NCBI GenBank assembly: GCA_030374805.1 | Contig: JARGSG010000024.1 | Coordinates: forward strand, 186,001 to 250,000 | DNA from: Gracilaria gracilis | Lineage: Eukaryota > Rhodophyta > Florideophyceae > Gracilariales > Gracilariaceae | DNA length: 64,000 nt | Direction: 5' to 3' | Shown here: positions 41,878 to 51,579 of the stretch, one piece after another | Numbering within the stretch: the stretch's first letter is position 1 | Layout: each line of letters starts with the position of its first letter | Position numbers and translations under genes: made by a program | The notes under the pieces: model-generated | What the model saw: the letters and a program-made list of their open reading frames with translations, nothing else | The model's database searches: none | What the model was told of the DNA's origin: nothing

Positions 41878-44030
41878 CACCCAGTGACCGTAATTAAAGT
41901 AGGCCACACTATGTATGCTCTCTTTTGGAGTGCCGTGGAAACCCATTATAGTGTGGCCCACAAGTTTCAAAGTAAGGTACAAGCGAAATTAATGTGGCCT
42001 ACATTAAAAAAAACTGGCAAGATAATGTGGGCTGCGAAGGCCTTTACTGTGGGGCTGCAGCAGCCCCAGAGCTCACACCTTCCGCTTGCACAACCTCTGG
42101 AGTCTCTACATTCATTCTACAGGCAACACCAACGCTTGAGAAGCCCACTTCTTTGCCGTCAAAATGATCGCGATGCTTGGCGATAATACGCTGCAGTTTC
42201 GGGAACAACTGCTTCTCTTCCCATAGACCGTTGACATTGAGCGCCATGCCAGTTCGTATCATGGCCTTACGAGAAAACGTCAATTCGTCCACATCGCGCT
42301 GCGCATTCACATCGTTTACAGCCAAGCGAGCCAGGTTTAAAAAGTAATGCTTACCAGGGTTCTTGATTTTCTCCGAGGAATACCAGTTTGACTTGCGATC
42401 ATGTCCATTTTGTAAGATTCCGATCTCCTACTCCATGCCTGTTTGATTTTCTGGATGATGAACGAGTCCGCCAGCTGTATGAGATGCGTTTCGTTCTTCG
42501 GAAAATACCGAATCTTCGTGTTGATATTATCCTCTGCTTTTGCAAAGCTCTCTGTCATATTATGGCCACTGCAATTTTCCATATACAAAAATCTGTTTCG
42601 ATTCTTCGGAAGCTTTCGAATCACCTTTCCCTCAGAACGCCATTCTGGCATAACGGTGGTATCCATCCACCCTTTTGGACCAGAACGATATGACACATTG
42701 GGGATGTCATCAAGTACGCCCCGTATTGGATAACTTCGATATTTGTTTTGAAAGACTATGAACGTCGGCTCGATTCGGGCATCCCGTCCACCACTAACCT
42801 GCACAACCATTGTCATTCCTTCACCTCCAGAAACCAAATCTGCATACTTCACTTCCGTATCACCACAGAATCCGAACGTTTTTCCGTTGTCAACGTTGAT
42901 AGCGAAATGGGTGTCATCGGCATTTTTCATTTTGTCTTCTTCCAATTTTTTTGCCTGGAATGCTCTCTTCATCTGACCCAAGTGGTAGGCGACCTCTTTG
43001 TGTATCTGTCCTTCTTTTTCTGGGGAAAGAAGATGTTTTCCGGTGTGCGATCTGCTCACAATTCTGAAACGATCTGTGAAGTGTTGAACCCATCTCCTGG
43101 TAATGAGCAGGTTGACGTTCTTATTTGATTTCTCGTCGACGAGGGGGGAGTGATATGCGTCATTCGCTGAGTTTTCAATCATATGGTTGGCAAGAGCATG
43201 GAGTGTTTTCCAGTTAAACTTTACGCCTAGTTTTCTCAGGCGATCGAATTCGAGTAACATGTCTGTCTGCGAGCATGGACCCATGGTTTCATCTTTCTTC
43301 CTCTTCCAGACAAGGTTTTGAGATTTACGCGTTTCAATCTCATATAGGTGTTTCGAGTAATTGTGCTGCACACATTAACACAAAGTTCTCTCTCATTGTC
43401 GAGGTAGTTTGATCTCGTCTTCCAAATACGACTGGCTTTTTGAATATTGGTCTTCATGTTTCCACGGAAGAGTGCTGGTAACTGCTTGACGGGCTTGAAG
43501 GGAATGTGGTTTGGACCAGAGGACTAAAATGTGGTTACCATCCACTTTACAATTTTTAGCCTATCCCTGATTGTAATCACATTATGAAGCTTATGTTTCT
43601 TGGCGGTATTTTGGGGAATAGGCTGGTCGGGGGGCTGGTGCGTTTCGGATGCAAAGTGTCGTGGTTCAGACGGTGGGGGGGTTTGTTGGGCTAAGATGGA
43701 TGACTGCTGAACCCTTTAAAAGGCCACCACAATGGGAGAGCCCGAGGTTGGAACAACCATTGGAAATTGGTGATGGGTTGCAGTAAACAAGATGTCCACC
43801 ATCGAGCTGAGAACGCCGCTCTTGTTGGGTCGTTTTTGTTCTTAGTGTTCCGTTTTGGCGCGCAAAGAAGGCTTTTTAGACGGCTACATTAATTGCAGTT
43901 GAGGCAATTATAGTGTGGGCCACACTATATCTTTGTTTGCCCCATGTTGAAGTACTTTAAAGAGTGTGTGCCCTCTTAATTAAGGTACCCACACTATTGT
44001 GGAACCCACTTTATTTACGGTCACTGGGTG
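41878..44030 (-). mobile_element. Pogo-like DNA transposon B
   Basis: 2153 bp with inverted repeats CACCCAGTGACCGTAA[T/A]TAAAG, flanked by TA (41876-41877, 44031-44032). It carries several GTGGGCCACACTA-type subterminal repeats like those of pogo A, although the outermost termini differ. It encodes a minus-strand transposase. Only the 11 bp at 41867-41877, both TA duplications included, separate it from pogo A. Confidence 0.85.
42044..43500 (-). pseudogene. Pogo B transposase
   Basis: A DDE_1 transposase homologous along its length to pogo A. N-terminal LFRGNMKTNIQKASRIWKTR is followed by a frame change near 43370, the main block FDRLRKLGVKFNWKTLH ... RWVQHFTDRFRIVSRS, and first catalytic Asp NADDTHFAINVDN. 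The second catalytic position reads MENCSGHN (Glu instead of the Asp of MDN in pogo A), then QLADSFIIQKIK carries the third Asp. A second frameshift lies near 42395. The tail is KAMIRTGMALNVNGLWEEKQLFPKL. It is inactive. Confidence 0.85.
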
Positions 44031-44032
44031 TA

Positions 44033-44704
44033 CAGTCCGCGAAACCGCCTTACATCCAATTACAATTTCTTCTCGAAAACAAAAGAAAACGACGATCTCG
44101 AGTTTTGCTCTGCCCTGTTCCGCCATTCAAAAGCCACAAAAAAGTGACGAGGCCATCGTGAAAAGGAAGAAAACATTCCTATGAAACTGCCAAAAAGCAA
44201 TGAAACCTTATATTATCCATGAAACTTGTTTAACTATATCTTCGCAATTCAAAGCGCACCATAACTCAAATTTCATGTACATATATCAACCATTCAGACG
44301 AAGGCTCTCCAAATTTTCCAAGACTCTAGTGTCTACAAGACCAGCAAATGTATACTCACGCAATGCTTCGTGGTCCAAAATTGACAGACGCTGAGAAAGG
44401 TCTAATCCTTACCACACCACAGCCATGGAATGTGGCAGCGTTGGATTGCGGTGGAACTCGGAAGCAGTCGCAAATGCATTCAAAAGTTTTTAAACAAGCC
44501 CAACCCTAATCAACAACGAAGAATTACCCCCAAAAATTCCAAACTTTTCCCACGACCGTCCGGCTTTTTTCTGCCAGGCTGCTACAAAACGATGCAGCAC
44601 CGCCGACCTAAAAGAATACTACAGTCTTGACGTCTCCGTTCTTCGTATTCAAGAAATATTGTCTTCGACACCTTGCTTGCGTTATCAACAAATGTCGCGT
44701 GGTC
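44033..44704. other. Spacer between pogo B and RT3
   Basis: AT-rich sequence with only short frames (64-66 codons) and no domain. This is probably original genomic DNA. I see no gene. Confidence 0.5.
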
Positions 44705-45125
44705 TGTAGTGCAAAGGAATCCACCACCCTGATGGGTGCATAGTAGATTAGTTAGTTAGTTTGCACATGGGCGCAACTTGGGGATGCCCACGTGTAGAGC
44801 TATGACAGCTGTCGTGTCACCCCTATGGGCCTCTTTGGTAGGTAGACTGTTTATTCTTTTCGACACGTGGCTACTGCCCTCGGAGATGTACTTAAGCACC
44901 TCACGTTGGGCAGAGCTCACAGTGGTAAACTGCAAGCACCCCCTAGCCGATTGTTCATCGACTAGTTTCCCGTAGGGTCGTTATGCCGTCGCTACCGGTG
45001 CTGCACGCCGGTCTCGTGCCCCGTTGTTATCGTCGCTGCACGCTTCTTCGTCCCCGCTTGGGTGCTGTGCATAATATCCTCATTTATTTGGCATTGTTCA
45101 TACTCACTCGCGTGAGTGTACTTCA
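44705..45125 (+). repeat. RT3 5' LTR
   Basis: Begins TGTAGTGC and ends GTACTTCA one base before the primer-binding site. It contains CACTC/GAGTG and CCC-GCTT-GGG mini-hairpins. Only one copy is seen in the window, so the left boundary rests on similarity to the RT1 terminus. Confidence 0.65.
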
Positions 45126-45126
45126 T

Positions 45127-45144
45127 TGGTCTCCCGACCTAGAA
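45127..45144 (+). other. RT3 primer-binding site
   Basis: TGGTCTCCCGACCTAGAA, one base after the LTR, complementary to the same tRNA 3' end as RT1 and RT2. Confidence 0.75.
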
Positions 45145-45363
45145 TAACGTTAGTGGGTCATTCTTGGTTTAGTTCCATTTCGACCCCTCTTTGGGATTGG
45201 TTTCGCTTTTCAGAACCGCGTCGAACCCTCTCAGGACTTACAAACCCGCCTAGAAACGCTGCACGGTTACAGCTACCGCCTTTTCCATTCAGTGGTTGTT
45301 TCGAACTCGCCCATTGGGATTTCTTTGCCGCAAGCCGGACAAAAAGCTTTTCGCCTCACCATC

Positions 45364-46080
45364 ATGACCACCCATCCAGAATCCTCTCGTGAGCATGTCG
45401 ACATGGCTGTGACCCCTCGGGATCACGGCGCGCTCGAATTCGCGCCGGATACCCACTTCACGGGCCCACAGTACTCGGAGTACTCATAGGGAGATCCTAC
45501 CCCCCGTGGACAATCCGGAGAAAATTCTTCGTCAGTCTACACCCATCGAATCCCGGAATCGTCTGGAGGCCATGCGTCAGCAGGCCCCCATAGAAACACC
45601 TCCGCAGCCCCAAAGGGAAGCACCGCTCAACCACTTGGGCGGCGCCCCGCCTGTGTCTACTGCAGGGGGAGCCCCCGCTCCTCTCTGGTGGGTTATTCGT
45701 AGCCCCGAAGCCATTACTGGAGTCAATGGTCGCCTATGAGGTCGAACGTCGAATTCCCCAAAGGGTTCATGCGCAAATGGAAGCCTTGAAGGACACTTTA
45801 GTCCATTGGGTCGCTCCAAAGATGACCATTTCTGGAGTTCTAGAAGGCCCAATTGCCACCAGTTTGCACACTGTGGTAAAGTGGCGTTTTCGGCTTGTCC
45901 CAACTGTGGCCAAGTTACTACCTTCAAAGTTTTTCGGTTATGCTGATTTGGCAAACGTTCTTTATCCCCTCGAGTGCTGCAGTCGATTCACGGCCCGAGT
46001 GAGACCCCTCTCTAGACAGACCAAAGTTGGACGTTCATCCCTGTTGGGAAACCGAAGTACCGGCCGCGTCATTATGAAAT
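45364..46080 (+). pseudogene. RT3 gag N-terminal remnant
   Basis: Broken frames: MTTHPESSREHVDMAVTPRD, then PEKILRQSTPIESRNRLEAM, then VAYEVERRIPQRVHAQMEAL at about 45729. The last resembles the post-leader segment of RT1 gag (LVVDRAVHEFSQRIPKLVET). No gag core or zinc knuckle remains. Confidence 0.5.
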
Positions 46081-48225
46081 GACGCGGTATACGGGGAGCA
46101 ATGAACGCTCCAAGCCGACACCCGACCAGGAGATACGTTAACCGTAGAGGTAATAACCTTCCTAGTCGGGCGTTTTTAGTCCGGACACGGATGCCGAGAC
46201 CTGGCGTTTTAACACCTTCTTCTCTGAAGTGGACATATTCATTACTTTGATTCTACCCCATTGGGATCCACGATCATTCGTTCTTGTTGTCCTCTTTGTA
46301 CTAACTTGTTTTCTTAACGGGAGATATTAATTCCATTAACTCCGCTCCATTCTTTTCCCTTTCCCCGGGACCCTCCTTGGGTTTCGAAGACAACTCGTGT
46401 CCGGGAGCCTGTACTTCTGCCCGTCTTTGGTTTTGAAGAAGTTACCTTGATACGGGATTCTTCCTTCGTGGATATCCTTTCTGGATACTCATTCCCAGAA
46501 TGGGGACGAAAGTAGCTTGGTCGCGAGTCACTTTCATGGTCGTTCTGGGAACACTCTTCCCCTCCTGGGAGTTTATTCCACTCGTTTTCTGACGCAATCA
46601 TGGTCGGGCCCTTATGAGTCTGTCACAGATATAGTGTCAAGTATAGTTTGGCCTTCTAGCTATATCTACTGACGAGACTCTCATTGGGTGTGTCGTTTTG
46701 TACCGGAAGATTTGTCTCCATTTGGGTCGCATCCGCGATGATGTTCAGAAATATTCCCCGTCTCAGGAGTGAAATTGTCGAAGTTACCTTCGCGGGAAAA
46801 CACGGGGACGTCAACGTAGGTTACTGACTTCCATGGAACTTTGAGGATTTATCCTTTCCCATTGGGACCGTTTTGGAAATCTCCCAAGCTTCCAAATTGG
46901 TTCCCGAACCGTGGCTCACCATATCCTGGATATTCTGCTTCATCGCCCACATGGAAAACCGTCACCACAATATTGCTCGAACCGTATAGCCTTCAGGCTT
47001 ACTCATTTTCGTTCAACCCCAGATGGGCTTAGATGGCAGCTTTTCGGAATGAACCATCCTGGAGAGAACAGTTTTCGAGTTCCCTCCAGAAACAAACTGG
47101 TTCTTATTTTGTCATCGGTTCCCCTTCAAAGCATGACGACCTGAAATTTATGGAGCCTCACTGGGCTTCTTCACACCAACGCGGTGACATCTATTACCGC
47201 AGTGGAGGAATTGCCAATGGATTTAATCCCTTTGGGTCTGCCCTTATGGTTCAATTTTCGTTTGAATATCTCCGCTCGTTTTCGTTCGAGCCCGACTTCG
47301 GGGCTTTATATCCATATTTGGTCGTCCATATGGATACTGTGATAACCCTCACTGTTCTCTGAAATATCCTTTTGGTCTTCGCAACTCGTGCGGTGCACCC
47401 GTCTGAGAAGGGGAGAAAAGTGATATTGTATATTACGATTACTGCCGTTCGGGTCATAATGTACACCAGATTCTGGAACCCTTTTCTTTTCGGGATGCTG
47501 CTTCTTCGCTTCGAATTTCTGTTTTCCTACATCCTACGTCCCGCTCTGGGTTCATTGCATCCTCACAGGTTGTCTTCGGTCGTAATTAACGCCGTCTTGG
47601 GCTGCCGGGATCATAGAAATGACTCCTGGTGCTACTCGTCTCACCCCTTCTGGGTTCACATACTGTTTCCCTTCTTTTCGTAATGAATAGCATCTGTTAT
47701 TCTAGAATTCCCACTGGGACTAGCTCTGTTAATTGTCTTAACAGTGAGTTTTAATATGAATGAATTCCTTTTTAAGGTTTTCAAACGAAGAAGAAACCTC
47801 CATACTTGAGACTTTTGGGTCCCTTTTTGGTTCGATTCGAGTAAGAAGAAACATACGTCTTTCTTCGGTTTTCTGGTTGGCACTGGTGGGTATTGGAATG
47901 CGGAGAACCTATTCTGAACTGGCCCATACAGTCCCCGCTCTTGGGATCTGGACATAGTTCCCTATGGGATATCTACAAACAGCAGTTTTGTGCTATGCGA
48001 TACAGGCCAAATTGGATTGCCAAACATCATGGGAACATAGTCCGGACCCTTCTGGGAAACGTATGAGTACAGCTCCATACGAAGTCGTTTTACTACCTTA
48101 AATGGGTTTTTGGGGTGCTGTTGACAGCTGCAAGTGAAATGCGTCGAGAGCTAGAAAGCTGCACTATCTGCCTTGAAAGCTACAGGTTTCATGGGGTTGT
48201 CCTTTTGCTTTGGGGCTTGGAAAAT

Positions 48226-48860
48226 TGGGCATGGCTTCGCCCGGGCCACGGTGGCCAAAAGTTTTCCCGGCGGGTTGGCGAGCGCTTTCACGCATTTAGA
48301 ACGTCACAAAGCTCTGCGCGTTCGGCCTTTCGCCGTCCTGGGCTAGTTGGGACACCCGAAAGGTGATATACGTTGCTCACTGAACCCTAATGGGACAATA
48401 ACCGGTGCTAGCGAGGCACCCAGCTGTACACGACACTTCATTTGGGGTAGAGACTATTTTCCCCGAACGGGTGTCAATCGCTCGTGCAAGGTGGGGCTGA
48501 AGCCATTCGGGAGCTCCGTCAGGACGCTTAGCTAGTCTCTAAACTGCTGAGGAGGAACAGAACCTACTCCCGTGAATGGGTCTTGGACAAGGTGAGTGCT
48601 GAAGAACTTGCTGTGGATTGGCCTACGAGAGTCAAAGCCCGATGGGATGGCTACTCGCATTCGCAGAACTCATTGGAGTACCTGCGTCATGTGCCATATG
48701 GCTTAACCGCTCTCCATCCCCACAGCTGCACCCGCGCACGCTGACGAGGCTTACGAGAGCTTCCTTTGAACGGTCTGGCCCTCTTTCCCTCTCTGGGCAA
48801 AAAGGAAAAAATTGACTTGGCTTCGCCACGGCCATGGAGGCCAAAACTTTTCCCGGCGTG
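48226..48860. repeat. Two diverged ~48-bp direct repeats in RT3
   Basis: 48226-48273 and 48812-48860 share TGGCTTCGCC, GGCCA[C/T]GG[T/A]GGCCAAAA and TTTTCCCGGCG blocks. They lie about 590 bp apart in the non-coding body of RT3. Role unknown. Confidence 0.6.
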
Positions 48861-49206
48861 AGAGAGAATTCTGACATCTGTTCTCTTATCACAGAAGCCT
48901 TCTACAGACCTCGAACCCCTTTGGGACGACCTCCCGTGGACGCAGGATGACACAGAGCTACCGTGGAGCGCGCGCGCAGGCCTTATGCGGACTGTACGCT
49001 CTTGGTGCAAACGCGCGCACTCCGTACTGTGCAACGGCAAGCGGGCAATCACCCACGTGTTGCACGAACGCCAGTGACCGATTGGGTATACAGTATTGCC
49101 CGTAGGGAGCAGCGTTGTCACGATCAAAAAACCCTAAGTATTTTGATGTGCTGCGCATCCCGGAACGGGCATTGCGAGCCTCTGAAACGCCCTCGTTTCG
49201 GATCTA

Positions 49207-51579
49207 CAGTGGGAGCCCAACAAATGTGAACAACTTGAGAAGCAAAAGTGAAAATGCACTTTTGAGTTCGCTCCTTTTGCTTTTCAATTCGGGTAACTGA
49301 CAGAAAACCGAATGCAGTGGAAGTAGACGCTCTCGAAAAGAGAAATAAGACATTTATGGAGATGAGATCGCTACCGCACGATACTCTGAACACAAACGCA
49401 TATATTCGACGTTTTGCCCCCCAAAGGCTGAGAACCTGCGCAGATAAATTACTCATACATTACTATGAAAAACCAAATCACGCCCGCTGCAAATTTGGTT
49501 CCAGACAACCGGCCACCGTCCTCCCTGAGCCATCAGACTAACACTACCAACTTAACCCTTTGTGCCCTTCGCTTCGCGGCGTTACTCTTTGCAACCGCTT
49601 TTCTGACAGATAAAGGCCGAGGTAAGTTAAACTTCTCTCCGAACCGCTCCGCACGACGCGTGGCAGCAAAGTGCTCGCATTCTAACCGCATCACTCGTTT
49701 TCTATCCTTCTCAACCGCCAAAACCCTTTCCTTCTCGGCTACTTTTGACTGCCGGGCGTTTCGCACCTTCTCTTTTTTTCCCTCGTACAAACGAAGCAAA
49801 CCAAGCGCAGCATCTGCAGTCAATACAGCGCCATATTTAGTATCAAGAAATCCCGAAGACTGAACATGGACATCCTCGACAATTTCTGCGATTGTTTTCT
49901 CGTTTTGTTCGTCCATCATTGCCACCATGTCCTCAATGCTTGCGAACCTGTACGGTTCCTCGAAGCTGTACGGGCGAGCTTGGGCAAATAGACGGCAATC
50001 ATCAAAGGGATACAACCCGGTCTTCGAGAAGGCAGCGGCTATGTTTTTGGGCGTAACACTTGTGCGGTAGGCTTTGCAAATAACTTGCGAGACATTGAAC
50101 TCTTCCAAAGGTTTCCGAGCCCTTCGGGATGAGCGGTAGACTTTCTCCAGGAGCTTCCGGTAATGGTATTTCAGTGAAGGGAAGATGGCCACATCTAGAA
50201 GTTGTGTGGTACCACTGGTGTGCGCCGGAAGTGCGTAAGCAATAATTCCATACTTTGCCATCAATTCCAGAATCGGAATATCGAGGTGGCTACGATACCC
50301 ATCGTATATCAGGAGAATCTTCTTACCATCCTTCCTCTTCCCCTCGGTGTCCTTAACCAGCTGCTCGGCCCACTTAAAGAAGTTGGACTTGTCAACCGAA
50401 GCAATATCTCTCCGTGCGGTAACGAGGGACCCATGCGGAAGCAGTTCACTAATACACTGACCGACTTCATCTCCACCATTTCTTGTGATACGGCGCGTGC
50501 GAATGCGAGTGCCTTGATAGACGAACATCGGCCGACCTTGCGTTCCGTCCGCAAAGACGCTTGTAAGAAGCGTGATGCGATTGACATTCTCAAACCGAGG
50601 GTTTGTTACCTGTGGCACGACTCCCTTTTCTGCCAGTACCTTCTTCTGGTTCCCATACTTCGTGTCTGTTGCAGGGGAAAAGCCAGTTTCGTCTACGTGT
50701 AGGATGTTCTGAGGTGGAATGCTATGCGCGCCGATGACTGTTTTGATTTTGGTCATGTGTGCTACGAGAACTTTGGCATTGGTTGCGAGGTAGCGCTTTG
50801 AGTCCTGTCGCGATGGTTTTCTGAAGGTTATGCGGTCACTGTGTCTTGATTCGAAAAGCTCACAGAAGCGTCTGCCAGGCCTTTCGTCTTTGAATCGAAT
50901 GGAATCCTTCCGCCAGGGTGGGAAAGTCGACACGATTGCTTCTACAACATCAATCACGTCTGTGCGGGATATCGGACGTCCGCGCTGTGCATAGTGAAGG
51001 AGGAGCTCGACCACTTTGCTTTCTTCAATTGTGGTTAGGGTGGTTCTGGATTCGGTTCGCTGTGGAGTTTCTCCAGTTCGTCGGTGGTAGTGGTGGTGAA
51101 GTGTTGACGGTGATAGGTGGCTTTCGGCGGCTGCTTTGCGAAACGAGTACCCGGACGATGACTTTTGCTGGCTGGTACGGAGATTTAGATTTGGCTACAC
51201 ACACAGCGATGATTGGGTTGGTTCGTTGTACTGGATGCGGTTACGCAAAGTGGTGTGTCCGCGTTGTTCACAGGATGCACAGGGTTTCGGTTCTGAGGCT
51301 GAGCTGGGAGAAATAAGAAAGAGTGGTGCAGGCCAAGTCACCAAGGCGCTTGCTTTTGCGTTTTCGCAGTTTTGCACCTCACAAGCCCTCGGCTTGCGCC
51401 TCAATGATGTGCAGAATGTATCGCAAAGGTTATCACCGTGCTACGGATTCATCTTGCTCGTCTTGGAATGGACATTGCCAGCGTTTTGAGCTGGTTTATG
51501 TCTTTTTCGGTAATTTGTTTGTAAAACTTAGGGGTTTTGAACACGAGGTACCTGTCCAGAACTTGAGGGACACTAACAG
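49207..51579 (-). mobile_element. Pogo-like DNA transposon C inserted in RT3
   Basis: Flanking TA (49205-49206 and 51580-51581). Removing the insert and one TA rejoins RT3 sequence that aligns base for base in length with RT1 24840-24905, which fixes the ends. The termini are CAGTGGGAGCCC and, inverted, CTGTTAGTGTCCC, so the inverted repeats are imperfect. It is 2373 bp and carries a nearly full transposase. Confidence 0.7.
49533..51014 (-). CDS. Pogo C transposase (DDE_1/Tigger type), apparently uninterrupted
   Basis: At least 493 codons without a stop. The frame shown begins at a GTG; it stays open upstream past 51090 with TTLTTIEESKVVELLLHYAQRG, typical of the pogo helix-turn-helix region, so the true start is further out and I could not fix it. 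Then come ERPGRRFCELFESRH, first catalytic Asp ILHVDETGF, second LLIYDGYRSHLDIPILELM, third TSGTTQLLDVAIFPSLKYHYRK, and the late KTGLYPFDDCRLF motif. A Lys/Arg-rich coiled tail ends the protein. All three acidic residues are present, so this copy is the best candidate for recent activity. Confidence 0.8.
   Translation of the reverse strand: MVELLLHYAQRGRPISRTDVIDVVEAIVSTFPPWRKDSIRFKDERPGRRFCELFESRHSDRITFRKPSRQDSKRYLATNAKVLVAHMTKIKTVIGAHSIPPQNILHVDETGFSPATDTKYGNQKKVLAEKGVVPQVTNPRFENVNRITLLTSVFADGTQGRPMFVYQGTRIRTRRITRNGGDEVGQCISELLPHGSLVTARRDIASVDKSNFFKWAEQLVKDTEGKRKDGKKILLIYDGYRSHLDIPILELMAKYGIIAYALPAHTSGTTQLLDVAIFPSLKYHYRKLLEKVYRSSRRARKPLEEFNVSQVICKAYRTSVTPKNIAAAFSKTGLYPFDDCRLFAQARPYSFEEPYRFASIEDMVAMMDEQNEKTIAEIVEDVHVQSSGFLDTKYGAVLTADAALGLLRLYEGKKEKVRNARQSKVAEKERVLAVEKDRKRVMRLECEHFAATRRAERFGEKFNLPRPLSVRKAVAKSNAAKRRAQRVKLVVLV

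Noticed and set aside
46314..47955. Several ~100-codon ORFs within RT3
   Set aside because: Overlapping frames on both strands without domains; produced by the low stop density of the dyad-rich sequence.
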